This document shows positions 12,699 through 20,475 of a stretch of 24,542 nucleotides of DNA, one piece after another. The notes below the pieces were generated by a model. The model was given only the letters and a program-made list of their open reading frames with translations, did not search any database and was not told the DNA's origin. How positions within the stretch are numbered: position 1 is the stretch's first letter; every line of letters starts with the position of its first letter. A program made the translations under genes and the position numbers. Source of the stretch: an uncultured Clostridia bacterium (lineage in GTDB: Bacteria > Bacillota > Clostridia > Oscillospirales > Ruminococcaceae); the NCBI GenBank assembly GCA_944388825.1, contig CALXKG010000219.1:1-24542 (forward strand). The letters run 5' to 3'.

Positions 12699-14999
12699 TT
12701 ACGCTTCGACGGTCACTTTGACCCCCTCCGGGGCCTTGACGGTGACGTCCGGTTTGCCGTCTTTCAGTTCCCACTTGACGTATACTTCGCCGCGGGGGGT
12801 GAGGACGCTGCCTTCCGCACTGGTCAGGTAGCCGGGCACCGGGTGGACCCGGATGGAGGCATATCCCGGTTCGGCCGGCTGGACGCCCAGGGTGACGGCG
12901 GGCAGTTCGTTCAGGACCAGCGCGCTCCAGGCGTGGCAGTCGCTGCGGGCGGTCGCGCCGGGGGATTCGACGCAGGTGGTCATATGGTTATCGACCATCG
13001 CCCGCCAGGTGCCCCAGACTTTGTCCATATGGTCGTAGAGGCCGGTCATCTGCAGCGCCCGGCAGAGGTAGTAGCCCATGGCGACGGTGCACTGCGCCAT
13101 TTTTTCATTTAATGTCCGCAGCAGCACCTTCCGGGCGGTCTCCCCTTCCAGGACGCCGGTCAGGATGGCGAAGACCTGTACCTGCTGGCTGTATTCCTGT
13201 ACGGCGGGGCCGTCCCGCAGCATCCCGTCCGGGTCGCTGCACCGCGCTTTGACCGCCGCTTTGACCTTTTCCGCCCGGGCGAGGTAGTCTTCCGCCAGTT
13301 CGGCAAAGCCGAGGTATCCGGCCAGCTTTGCGCCATACTGCAGCCCCATGATGTAAATGAGGCTTTCAAACGTCGCCGGCCCTTTCCGGATCGCGCCGGG
13401 AACGCCGGCCTCCCATTCGGGCGCCCAGTCGACAAACGACCAGTACCGCTTGCCCATGCCCCCTTCAGAGGTGGGCTGGACGAGGCCGTCCGCGCCCAGG
13501 AACCCGTCGTAGAACTGCAAGATCCGTTCGACCGCCGGGAGATAGCGCCGCACCAGCGCCTTGTCCCCGAAATACATCATGTGGTCGTAGATCATCATGA
13601 TGTAGTAGACTGAAAAGCCGGGGATGACGTTCGGGCCGTAGGAAGGATAGGAGCAGTTGATCAGCCCGTCCGCCCGCTGGCTGTGGAAAAAGTCCTCCAT
13701 CGTCCGCCGGGCCATCCGGTCGTCGGCCGCGACACAGTAGGTGAAGAGGATCTCGCTGCGGGAGTCCATCGCATACTGCAGCTGCTCATAAAACGGGCAG
13801 TCCTCATAGGTCTCATGCATACACCGCCTGAGCGTCCGCAGGCTGATCTCCCAAATGGGGGCAAGGGTTTCGTCGGAGGTTTTGACCCAGGTTTTCGGCT
13901 GGAGCGGGTAGCCGGTCTCCCGGTAGTCAAACTGCCGGATGGTGAGCGGCGCGCCGCCCGTCTCGATCTCCAGCCGGACAAACCGGAAGGTCCGGAACCA
14001 GAAGGGCTCATAGTATTCCGGCTTTTCGGCGCTGCCGTAGCCGGAGACCCGGTAGTGGTCTTCGGCGGTGTAGGTCAGCTCGCCCGTCTCGCAGTCGGTG
14101 CGGTCGGTCTTATAGACCTTATCGAAGAAAGAGATACCGGTCGGGGATTTTTCCACATGACCGTAGGACTCGCTGTAGACGATCGTGATCTTTGCCCCTG
14201 CCCCGCCGGATACCGCCAGCTGGATATAGCCGGTCGTCAGTTCGCCGGCCGACAGTTCGACGGTCTCTTTGGCGTTTGCGGGGATCTCGATGGCGCCGCC
14301 CTTCAGCATCCTGTCCCAATCGCCTTTCGAAAAGCCGGATTCCCGGATGCAGAAGGTACGGTCAAACTGCCGGGGGGTCTCATAGAGCAGCGGGATCGGG
14401 CGCTCTTTCATAAACCGGGGCGGGATCGAGCGGGAAAGCTCCCGTTCGCCGTACTCGTACGCCTGCGGCCAGGCCGCGTCGTCATACGCCGGCTGCATCC
14501 AGCCGGCGGTTTCGGGGTCGCCGGCCGCGTCCTCCGAGATGCAGAGCGGTTCAAAAGCCTGGTTTGCCTTGCGGACCGAAACGGTTTTCAGCAGGCGCGC
14601 CTTCCAGCTTTCTTCGCTGGTGGAGAGGGCTTTGGTTTCGCTTTCCATATAAAAGCCGGGCCTTCCCATCCGCCAGACCGCGTGGTTGCCTTTGTCGTTG
14701 TCCTCGGGGTAGCGCAGCACGACTGCCGCCAGCGTGTTTTCCCCCTCGTGCAGGTAAGGGGCCAGGTCGATTTCCTCATAGTGCCAGACCTGCCCGTCCC
14801 CTTTGCAGGGGCCCTGGCAGACCGAGACGCCGTTGACATACAGCCGGTAGCGGGAATCGGCGGTGATGCGGGAGACCGCTTTTTCCGGCTTGGCGGGGAG
14901 GCAGGCCCTGCCGCGGAAGAGGCAGAAGCAGGGGGAGAGCTTGTCGTAGTCTTCAGAGGTCCAGAGCCAGCCGGACCCGGGGTTCATCGGATGCCGCAT
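12699..14999 (-). CDS. Cytoplasmic GH78-type alpha-L-rhamnosidase
   Basis: This is a 766-residue glycoside hydrolase of the six-hairpin GH78 (alpha-L-rhamnosidase) type. Beta-sandwich modules fill about residues 1-370. The helical barrel runs about 375-690, and a short C-terminal beta domain (from about 690) ends the chain. The active-site segment is YEDCPFYEQLQYAMDSR (398-414), which replaces the DCPxRDERxGWxGD form of classical members. SFVDWAPEWE (521-530) and SDCHAWSA near the C-terminus are also typical of this branch. There is no signal peptide, so it acts inside on imported oligosaccharides. The ATG at 14999 follows AAAGGAG. It is the last gene of the transporter operon. Terminal rhamnose release is the best guess; other sugars are possible for this variant branch. 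Confidence 0.85.
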   Translation of the reverse strand: MRHPMNPGSGWLWTSEDYDKLSPCFCLFRGRACLPAKPEKAVSRITADSRYRLYVNGVSVCQGPCKGDGQVWHYEEIDLAPYLHEGENTLAAVVLRYPEDNDKGNHAVWRMGRPGFYMESETKALSTSEESWKARLLKTVSVRKANQAFEPLCISEDAAGDPETAGWMQPAYDDAAWPQAYEYGERELSRSIPPRFMKERPIPLLYETPRQFDRTFCIRESGFSKGDWDRMLKGGAIEIPANAKETVELSAGELTTGYIQLAVSGGAGAKITIVYSESYGHVEKSPTGISFFDKVYKTDRTDCETGELTYTAEDHYRVSGYGSAEKPEYYEPFWFRTFRFVRLEIETGGAPLTIRQFDYRETGYPLQPKTWVKTSDETLAPIWEISLRTLRRCMHETYEDCPFYEQLQYAMDSRSEILFTYCVAADDRMARRTMEDFFHSQRADGLINCSYPSYGPNVIPGFSVYYIMMIYDHMMYFGDKALVRRYLPAVERILQFYDGFLGADGLVQPTSEGGMGKRYWSFVDWAPEWEAGVPGAIRKGPATFESLIYIMGLQYGAKLAGYLGFAELAEDYLARAEKVKAAVKARCSDPDGMLRDGPAVQEYSQQVQVFAILTGVLEGETARKVLLRTLNEKMAQCTVAMGYYLCRALQMTGLYDHMDKVWGTWRAMVDNHMTTCVESPGATARSDCHAWSALVLNELPAVTLGVQPAEPGYASIRVHPVPGYLTSAEGSVLTPRGEVYVKWELKDGKPDVTVKAPEGVKVTVEA

Positions 15000-15054
15000 G
15001 GAAAAAACTCCTTTCGTGGGATAATGGGAGGGAAATGTTGTTTACGGGATACCC

Positions 15055-15110
15055 TGTCCGCCGACTGTTCCCAGCGGACAGCAAACGGCGCCCACAGGCC
15101 TGCGGGCGCC
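15055..15110 (-). other. Intergenic hairpins between permease and rhamnosidase genes
   Basis: The 134-base gap (15000-15133) holds two stems: TGTCCGC (15055-15061) with GCGGACA (15074-15080), and GGCGCCC (15087-15093) with GGGCGCC (15104-15110). Neither has a T-run on the minus strand, so mRNA processing or stabilisation is more likely than termination. No promoter is obvious. Confidence 0.45.
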
Positions 15111-15133
15111 GCTGAAAGGGGGCAAAGTTTGTA

Positions 15134-16027
15134 TCAGCCCTTGACCGCGCCGATGGTGATGCCTTTTACAAAATACTTCTGGAAGAAGGGGTAGAGGAGC
15201 ATGACCGGCAGGCAGCCGACCATCGCGATCGCCATCCGGACCGAGACGGAGGGGAGGGTGGTGTTGCCGGCGCCGGCCGACTGGGCGACGGTGGAGGAGG
15301 CCAGGAACTGGATGTTCTGGTTGATGCGGTTTAAATAGTTCTGGAGGCTGAACAGTTCGGTCTTGGTGACATAGTACAGGCCGTTGGTCCAGTCGTTCCA
15401 GTAACCGATGCCGACCATCAGCCCGACCGTCGCCAGGATGGGCAGCGAAAGGGGCAGGATGATCTTCCAGAAGATGTAAAACTCGCCCGCCCCGTCGATC
15501 TTCGCGGCCTCGATCAGGGCCGGCGGGATGTTCTGGGCAAAGTAGTTTTTCATCAGGATGACGTTGAAAGCGTTCATCATCAGCCCCGGGATGATCAGCG
15601 CCCAGATCGAGTTGCGGATGTGGAAGACCTGGGTCCACATAATGTAGCCGGAGACGATGCCGCCGTTAAAGAGCATCGTGAAAAAGACGACAAACGAGAG
15701 GACGTTGTGGGCGCAGAAGTCCTTCCGGGAGAGGGGGTAGGCCAGCAGCGGGGTGATGACGATGCTGGCAAAGGTGCCGACCACCGTGATGAAGACCGAG
15801 ATCAGGAACGAGCGGCCGATCTCGTCCCCCTTGGCGAAGAGGTAGCGGTAGGCTTCCAGGCTGAACTCGGTCGGGAACATATGGTAGCCCGCCGAGATCA
15901 GGACGTCGTTGTCGGTGAGGGAACTCATGAACATCAGCCAGATCGGGATGACGGCTAAAAGGCACATGACGGTCAGGATGATGTTGATCGCGATCTGGTA
16001 GATCCGTTCGCCTTTCGATTTAATCAT
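15134..16027 (-). CDS. Carbohydrate ABC transporter permease (LplC/YtcP-like)
   Basis: This is a 297-residue inner-membrane permease with about six helices, the first at about residues 11-35. The EAA loop that docks the ATPase is EAAKIDGAGEFYIFWKIILP (173-192), typical of the CUT1 MalG-like partner. The length is normal. The ATG at 16027 follows AAAGGA. The stop of the upstream permease gene is 19 bases away, so the two are co-transcribed and form the membrane channel of the importer. No ATPase gene is in the operon, as in Lpl/Ytc/Yes systems that use MsmX. Confidence 0.94.
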   Translation of the reverse strand: MIKSKGERIYQIAINIILTVMCLLAVIPIWLMFMSSLTDNDVLISAGYHMFPTEFSLEAYRYLFAKGDEIGRSFLISVFITVVGTFASIVITPLLAYPLSRKDFCAHNVLSFVVFFTMLFNGGIVSGYIMWTQVFHIRNSIWALIIPGLMMNAFNVILMKNYFAQNIPPALIEAAKIDGAGEFYIFWKIILPLSLPILATVGLMVGIGYWNDWTNGLYYVTKTELFSLQNYLNRINQNIQFLASSTVAQSAGAGNTTLPSVSVRMAIAMVGCLPVMLLYPFFQKYFVKGITIGAVKG

Positions 16028-16046
16028 TGCATTTCCATCCTTTCCA

Positions 16047-16973
16047 TCAGAAGAGTGCGTCGTCCGGGCTGACCTTGCGGACCAGGATGTTGGCGGCCAT
16101 GACCAGGATGAAGCCGACGATCGACTGGTAGACGCTGGCGGCAGAAGACATGGAGATGTCGTTTAATTCCATCAGGCCGTGGTAAACGTAGGTGTCGATC
16201 GTCTGGGTGGTCTCATAGATCGCGCCGGAGTTCATCGGGACCTGGTAGAAGAGGCCGAAATCGGAGTAGAAGATGCGCCCGACGCTCATGATGGTCAGCA
16301 TGACGATGGTCGATTTGAGGAGCGGCAGCGTGATATAGCAGATCTGCTGGCGCTTGTTCGCCCCTTCGACCGTCGCCGCTTCATAATAGGACTTGTCGAT
16401 GCCGACGATCGAGGCGAGGTAGACGATGGAGGAGTAGCCGACGCCTTTCCAGATGTTGACGAAGGTCAGGATAAACGGCCAGACCTTCGGTTCCGAGTAC
16501 CACTGGACCGGTTCCATCCCGAGGGCGGGGAGCAGGGAGTTGTTCAGCCAGCCGCTGTCGCCCGACATGAACGCGAAGCCGATGTAGGAGATGATGACCC
16601 AGGAGAAAAGGTAGGGCAGCAGGATGACCGTCTGGTAAAGGCGGGGCCGCACCTTGCCGCGGATGTCGTTTAACATGATGCCGACCGCGATCGGGACGAT
16701 GGTGCCGATGATGATAAAGGCGATGTTGTATAAGATCGTGTTGCGGGTGATCCGCCAGGCGGAACCGGTCGAGAAGAGGTAGGTGAAGTTGTCCAGGCCT
16801 ACCCAGTCGCTCGCCCAGATGCCTTTGGAATAGTCGATGTTCTTGAAGGCGATGAAGATACCGATCATCGGGAAGTAGTTGTTGACGAGCAGGTAGATCA
16901 GCCCCGGCACCGTCATCACAAACAGCGGGATCTGCCGTTTTAAGCGGATCGCTTTGCTTTTTCTGTTATCCAT
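16047..16973 (-). CDS. Carbohydrate ABC transporter permease (LplB-like)
   Basis: This 308-residue permease has about six membrane helices; the first is near residues 13-33 (IPLFVMTVPGLIYLLV). The EAA loop, EAATVEGANKRQQICYITLP, is at 198-217. It resembles LplB/YtcP-system MalF-like partners without the long periplasmic loop. The ATG at 16973 follows a good GGAGG site. It pairs with the next permease and receives sugar from the lipoprotein encoded upstream. A hairpin before it may lower its expression relative to the lipoprotein. Confidence 0.94.
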   Translation of the reverse strand: MDNRKSKAIRLKRQIPLFVMTVPGLIYLLVNNYFPMIGIFIAFKNIDYSKGIWASDWVGLDNFTYLFSTGSAWRITRNTILYNIAFIIIGTIVPIAVGIMLNDIRGKVRPRLYQTVILLPYLFSWVIISYIGFAFMSGDSGWLNNSLLPALGMEPVQWYSEPKVWPFILTFVNIWKGVGYSSIVYLASIVGIDKSYYEAATVEGANKRQQICYITLPLLKSTIVMLTIMSVGRIFYSDFGLFYQVPMNSGAIYETTQTIDTYVYHGLMELNDISMSSAASVYQSIVGFILVMAANILVRKVSPDDALF

Positions 16974-16996
16974 ATTGCACCTCCGGTAGACTGCGG

Positions 16997-17087
16997 AAAA
17001 GGGGAGGGTTCACCCCTCCCCAATCCCGGGAAAAGAGACATATGGGCGCCGCCCGCAAGCTGATGGACAGGGGGACGGGCGGGCGCC
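16997..17087 (-). promoter_or_regulatory. Two hairpins between the binding protein and permease genes
   Basis: GGGGAGGG (17001-17008) pairs with CCCTCCCC (17014-17021), and TTTT follows on the minus strand (17000-16997): a weak, leaky terminator. A second GC-rich hairpin, GGCGCCGCCCG (17044-17054) with CGGGCGGGCGCC (17076-17087, one bulge), lies just past the binding-protein stop. Such elements commonly raise binding protein over permease levels. Confidence 0.65.
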
Positions 17088-17095
17088 GGGAGGTC

Positions 17096-18697
17096 TTACT
17101 GCTGTTCAGCGAGCCAGGCGTCCAGCTGGGTCTGCTTTTCTTCGATGACCTTGTCGATGCCGGCGGCCTTGAGCGCTTCAATGAACTTGGGCAGCTCGGT
17201 GGCCGGGTCGGTGGTGCCGGTCTCCAGGCCGGGGCCGTATTCGCTCTTGACGTTGGAAAGCTCGGTCAGCTCGTTGCGGACGACGGTGGAGTCATAGGTG
17301 AAGCCCATCGCCGGGGAGAAGTTGGCGTTTTTGTTGTTGGCTTCCAACCGGCTGTAGATGGTGGTGTCGCGGCCGTAACCGAAGATGTAGGAGAGGAACT
17401 GGTTGCCGAAGAACCAGTCCATGTTCATGTTGTAGGAGGAGGTGGTGGAGTCGACCCCTTCCGGGAAGTCGATGGTGCCGTCGTCCTGCAGCTCGTAGTG
17501 GACCCCTTCGACGCCCCAGTCCAGCAGGTTGACGATGTCGGGGTTGGTGTACATTTCATTGAGCCAGAGCATCGAGGCTTCGGGATTTTCCGAGGTGGCG
17601 GAGATGGCAAAGCAGATGCCGTTGACGTCGGTGGTCGTGATGGTGGGCTGGAGCAGCTTCACACAGGTGACGTCGACGCCGGTGGCGTTGGTGATCTGTT
17701 CCGCCTGGCCCTCTTCGCCGACGATGAAGCCGCCCATGACGACGCCCGCCTGGATATAGGTGTTCTGGGCCTCGGTGGTGGTGGCCGCGTCCTGCATGAT
17801 GTAGCCCTTCTGGTACCAGTCGTGGGCGATATCCAGCAGCTGGGCGTACTCTTCCGACTCATAGTAGTTGACGACGGTGGTCTCGCCGTCCATCAGGACG
17901 CCGAAATAGTCGTTCAGCTTGTCCAGAAGGGGCATACTGGTCATGAAGTTCATGGAGTTGCTGACCGAAGAAGCGCAGTACATATCCGGTTCGGCCGCTT
18001 TCATCTGTTCAAAGATATTGCCGACCTCGCCCAGCACTTCCATGTATTCGTCCCAGGTGGACGCCTGGTAAAGGCCGTCCAGCGAGATGTTGTTGTCCTC
18101 GATGACGTCGGTGCGGAGGATGACGTTTAAGACCGCCGCCTTGCCGTTGTTGTTGGGCAGGGCGTAGAGGCTGCCCTGGTTGGTGGTGGCTTTTAAGAAC
18201 TCGTCGCCCAGCGCTTCATGGATGCCCTGGCCGTAGGTGTCCATATAGGGGGAGAGGTTCATCAGCTGGTTTTTGGAGAGCATCGTCGAATAGGTGCCCA
18301 GCATACCGAAAACGTCCAGCTGTTCGCCGCCCGCCATCATCATGCCGATCTGGTTGGTGTAGGTGTTGGAGGCGATCGCTTCGATGTTGACCCGGACGTT
18401 GTCGTTGGCGACGGTGATCTCGTTGACGCCGTCCTCGACCATCTGGAGGCCCTCGTCGGTGTACATCCCGGAGGCGGGGAAGGCGAAGACGATCTCGGTC
18501 TCTTCCGCCATCTTCAGGGAACCGCTTTCGCCGGACGATTCGCCGCCTTCCGCGGACTCGCTGCTGCCGGTGGAGGCAGTTTCGCCGCTGCCGGTATCGG
18601 TGGAGGTGGAGGCGGAAGAGCTGTCGCCGCCGCCGCAGGATGCGAACATGGTCGTGCACATAGCCGCCGCCAGTAATAAGGTGATCGCTTTTTTCAT
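17096..18697 (-). CDS. Sugar ABC transporter solute-binding lipoprotein (LplA-like)
   Basis: This is a 533-residue extracellular binding protein. The signal peptide MKKAITLLLAAAMCTTMFAS ends at lipobox FASC, with lipidated C21, followed by a Ser/Gly/Glu-rich linker (about 22-65) and the mature domain. The C-terminal half resembles the DUF3502 region of LplA-like proteins (GICFAISATSENPEASMLWL segment). The ATG at 18697 follows AAGGAGA; the upstream in-frame ATG at 18766 overlaps the -10. It captures an oligosaccharide, probably rhamnose-containing given the operon, and hands it to the two permeases downstream. It is first in the transport operon and follows the two-component genes, as is usual for YesMN-controlled systems. 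Confidence 0.93.
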   Translation of the reverse strand: MKKAITLLLAAAMCTTMFASCGGGDSSSASTSTDTGSGETASTGSSESAEGGESSGESGSLKMAEETEIVFAFPASGMYTDEGLQMVEDGVNEITVANDNVRVNIEAIASNTYTNQIGMMMAGGEQLDVFGMLGTYSTMLSKNQLMNLSPYMDTYGQGIHEALGDEFLKATTNQGSLYALPNNNGKAAVLNVILRTDVIEDNNISLDGLYQASTWDEYMEVLGEVGNIFEQMKAAEPDMYCASSVSNSMNFMTSMPLLDKLNDYFGVLMDGETTVVNYYESEEYAQLLDIAHDWYQKGYIMQDAATTTEAQNTYIQAGVVMGGFIVGEEGQAEQITNATGVDVTCVKLLQPTITTTDVNGICFAISATSENPEASMLWLNEMYTNPDIVNLLDWGVEGVHYELQDDGTIDFPEGVDSTTSSYNMNMDWFFGNQFLSYIFGYGRDTTIYSRLEANNKNANFSPAMGFTYDSTVVRNELTELSNVKSEYGPGLETGTTDPATELPKFIEALKAAGIDKVIEEKQTQLDAWLAEQQ

Positions 18698-18764
18698 GAT
18701 ACTGTCTCCTTTTCCATTGTGGTGGTAAAGCCGTTTTCCGTCCGGCTCATTTCCTGTTGTCATC

Positions 18765-18770
18765 ATTATA
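18765..18770 (-). promoter_or_regulatory. -10 element of the transport operon promoter
   Basis: A perfect TATAAT is read on the minus strand, but with no good -35 at 16-18 bases. The upstream sequence is AT-rich. A strong -10 with a poor -35 is typical of promoters that need an activator, here most simply the neighbouring AraC-type response regulator. Confidence 0.6.
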
Positions 18771-18817
18771 CAGGAATCCGTTCACAATTTCTTTCAATTT
18801 AGCGGCGGGAAGTTCCT

Positions 18818-18847
18818 GTTTTCCGGCAAAAAAGGGGGCCGGAAAAC
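18818..18847. other. Hairpin after the response regulator gene
   Basis: GTTTTCCGGC (18818-18827) and GCCGGAAAAC (18838-18847) form a perfect 10-bp stem with a 10-base loop. It lies ~33 bases past the regulator stop and may end that transcript, though no T-run follows on the minus strand. Confidence 0.5.
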
Positions 18848-18879
18848 GGGTTTTTCCCATTTCCCGGCCTGCCGGCGGT

Positions 18880-20475
18880 TTATTTTTCGGTTTTTCCGTC
18901 CGGGTTTCCGTTTTTCCGTTTAAACTCCGACGGGCTCATGCCGGTCTTGCGCTTGAACAGCTCGGAAAAGTAGCCGAAATTGTCGTATCCCAGCATCTGC
19001 GCCGCTTCGCTGATCGGGTGGGTGAGCAGCAGGCGGCGGGCTTCTTCCATCTTCCGGCCGGTGATATAGGCGACCAGCGAGCTGCCGGTCTCCCGCCGGA
19101 AGATGCGGGTCAGGTAGTCGGGGGAGAGGAAGACCTTTTCGGCAATCTCTTCCCGGCTGAGCTTTTCGGTGATGTGGCTTTCGATATAGGCTTTGACCTG
19201 CCGGACGGTCGCCGATTCCCCCTCCCCGTCCTTTTGGGGCAGCAGCCGGGCGAGCCGGCAGACGAGCGCCCTGGCTTCCGCGACGGTCTCGACTTCCGCC
19301 CCGCCGGTGTGCAGGGCGTCCAGCCCTTCCACGTCCATCGGCAGGCGGCCCGTCTCCATGAGGTAATAGTCGGCGGTCAGCAGGACAAGCCGCATAAACG
19401 CCCGCAGGCCTTCCCTTCCCAGCGCCATCCGGTCGAGCAGCCCGTCCGCCAGCGCCGCAAAGCCCTCCGTATCCCCTTCCCGCAGCCGTTTAAGCCCTTC
19501 GTCCGAAAAGGTGCGGAAGGCGCCGCCCCACGCTTCGGTGGATTCCCCGCCGGGGATGGGCGGGTTGTCCGCCGTAAAGACGCCGGGCAGTTCCCGGGTG
19601 TTGCTGCGGGAGAGGGCGAGCAGCGTTTCCGCCTGTCCGGCGATCTCTTCCCCGAATACGCTTTCCCCACAGTAGCAGGCGAGCGTTACCCCCAGCATCT
19701 CTTTGCAGCTGTCCAGCGTGTCGGTGAGTTCGAAGGCCAGCAGCTCTTTTGCCGGCGATTCCGATATGACCCAGATCTGCCCGCCGTCCCAGATGAGCCG
19801 TTCGCCGCTTTCCAGGGAGAGGAACTTTTCCGAGAGGACGTTGGAGACGGCGTAGCGCAGAAGCTCCCGATCCCCGCCCCACTGGCTGAGGCATTCCGCT
19901 TTCCGCACCGGCGTAAAGAGCAGCAGGGTATAGGGGGCGTCGAAGTGGTAGCGGCTGCCGGTCTGCTCGGCCAGCCGGACGATCTCGTCCGCCGTCCGGC
20001 CGGCGTCGCCGGTGATGACGCTGCGCCAGAAGCTGCCGGCCGCCTGCCGTTCCCAGAATTCCCACAGCCGCCCTTTTTCCGACCGGGCTTGCTGCGCCCG
20101 CCGTTCCCGGACGACGCCGGCAAGCCGCTTTACCGTCCCGGCGAGGGCGTTAAAGTCGACCGGTTTGAGGATATATTCGGAAAAGCCCAGCTTTAATGCA
20201 GTCTGGGCGTACTGGAAGTCGGCGTGGCAGGTGAGGCAGGCGGAGACGGGGGAAAGCCCCTGGCCCCGCACCCAGTCCATCAGCTGCAAGCCGGTCCCGC
20301 CCGGCATTTCGATGTCGGTCAGCAGCAGGTCGATTTCCCCGGCCGACAGGATTTCCTTTGCCTTTTCGATGTTCAGGGCGGTGAAGACCGTTTCGATGCC
20401 GAGGGAGGCCCAGTCGATCTTCGCCTTTAAAGCCCGCAGGATGTATACCTCGTCGTCGACGATCAGGATGTTCAT
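18880..20475 (-). CDS. AraC-family response regulator (YesN-like)
   Basis: This is a 531-residue regulator. An N-terminal receiver domain (about 1-125) has acidic D7, D8, E9, the phospho-acceptor D54 in LLTDIEMPGG, T82 and K104 (ILKPVD). A poorly conserved middle section covers about 130-420. The C-terminal double helix-turn-helix AraC domain (about 425-525) reads KLSREEIAEKVFLSPDYLTR and ends GMSPSEFKRKNG. The ATG at 20475 overlaps the kinase stop by four bases, with an AAGGAGG site inside the kinase gene. It is expected to activate the downstream transporter operon when phosphorylated. LTCHADF replaces the more usual LTGYxDF segment. Confidence 0.95.
   Translation of the reverse strand: MNILIVDDEVYILRALKAKIDWASLGIETVFTALNIEKAKEILSAGEIDLLLTDIEMPGGTGLQLMDWVRGQGLSPVSACLTCHADFQYAQTALKLGFSEYILKPVDFNALAGTVKRLAGVVRERRAQQARSEKGRLWEFWERQAAGSFWRSVITGDAGRTADEIVRLAEQTGSRYHFDAPYTLLLFTPVRKAECLSQWGGDRELLRYAVSNVLSEKFLSLESGERLIWDGGQIWVISESPAKELLAFELTDTLDSCKEMLGVTLACYCGESVFGEEIAGQAETLLALSRSNTRELPGVFTADNPPIPGGESTEAWGGAFRTFSDEGLKRLREGDTEGFAALADGLLDRMALGREGLRAFMRLVLLTADYYLMETGRLPMDVEGLDALHTGGAEVETVAEARALVCRLARLLPQKDGEGESATVRQVKAYIESHITEKLSREEIAEKVFLSPDYLTRIFRRETGSSLVAYITGRKMEEARRLLLTHPISEAAQMLGYDNFGYFSELFKRKTGMSPSEFKRKNGNPDGKTEK

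Noticed and set aside
13683..15194. 503-codon plus-strand ORF opposite the rhamnosidase; likewise those at 17042-18130 and 18757-20196
   Set aside because: All are antisense to genes with secure family motifs and show compositional bias of complementary frames, with no ribosome-binding site or domain.
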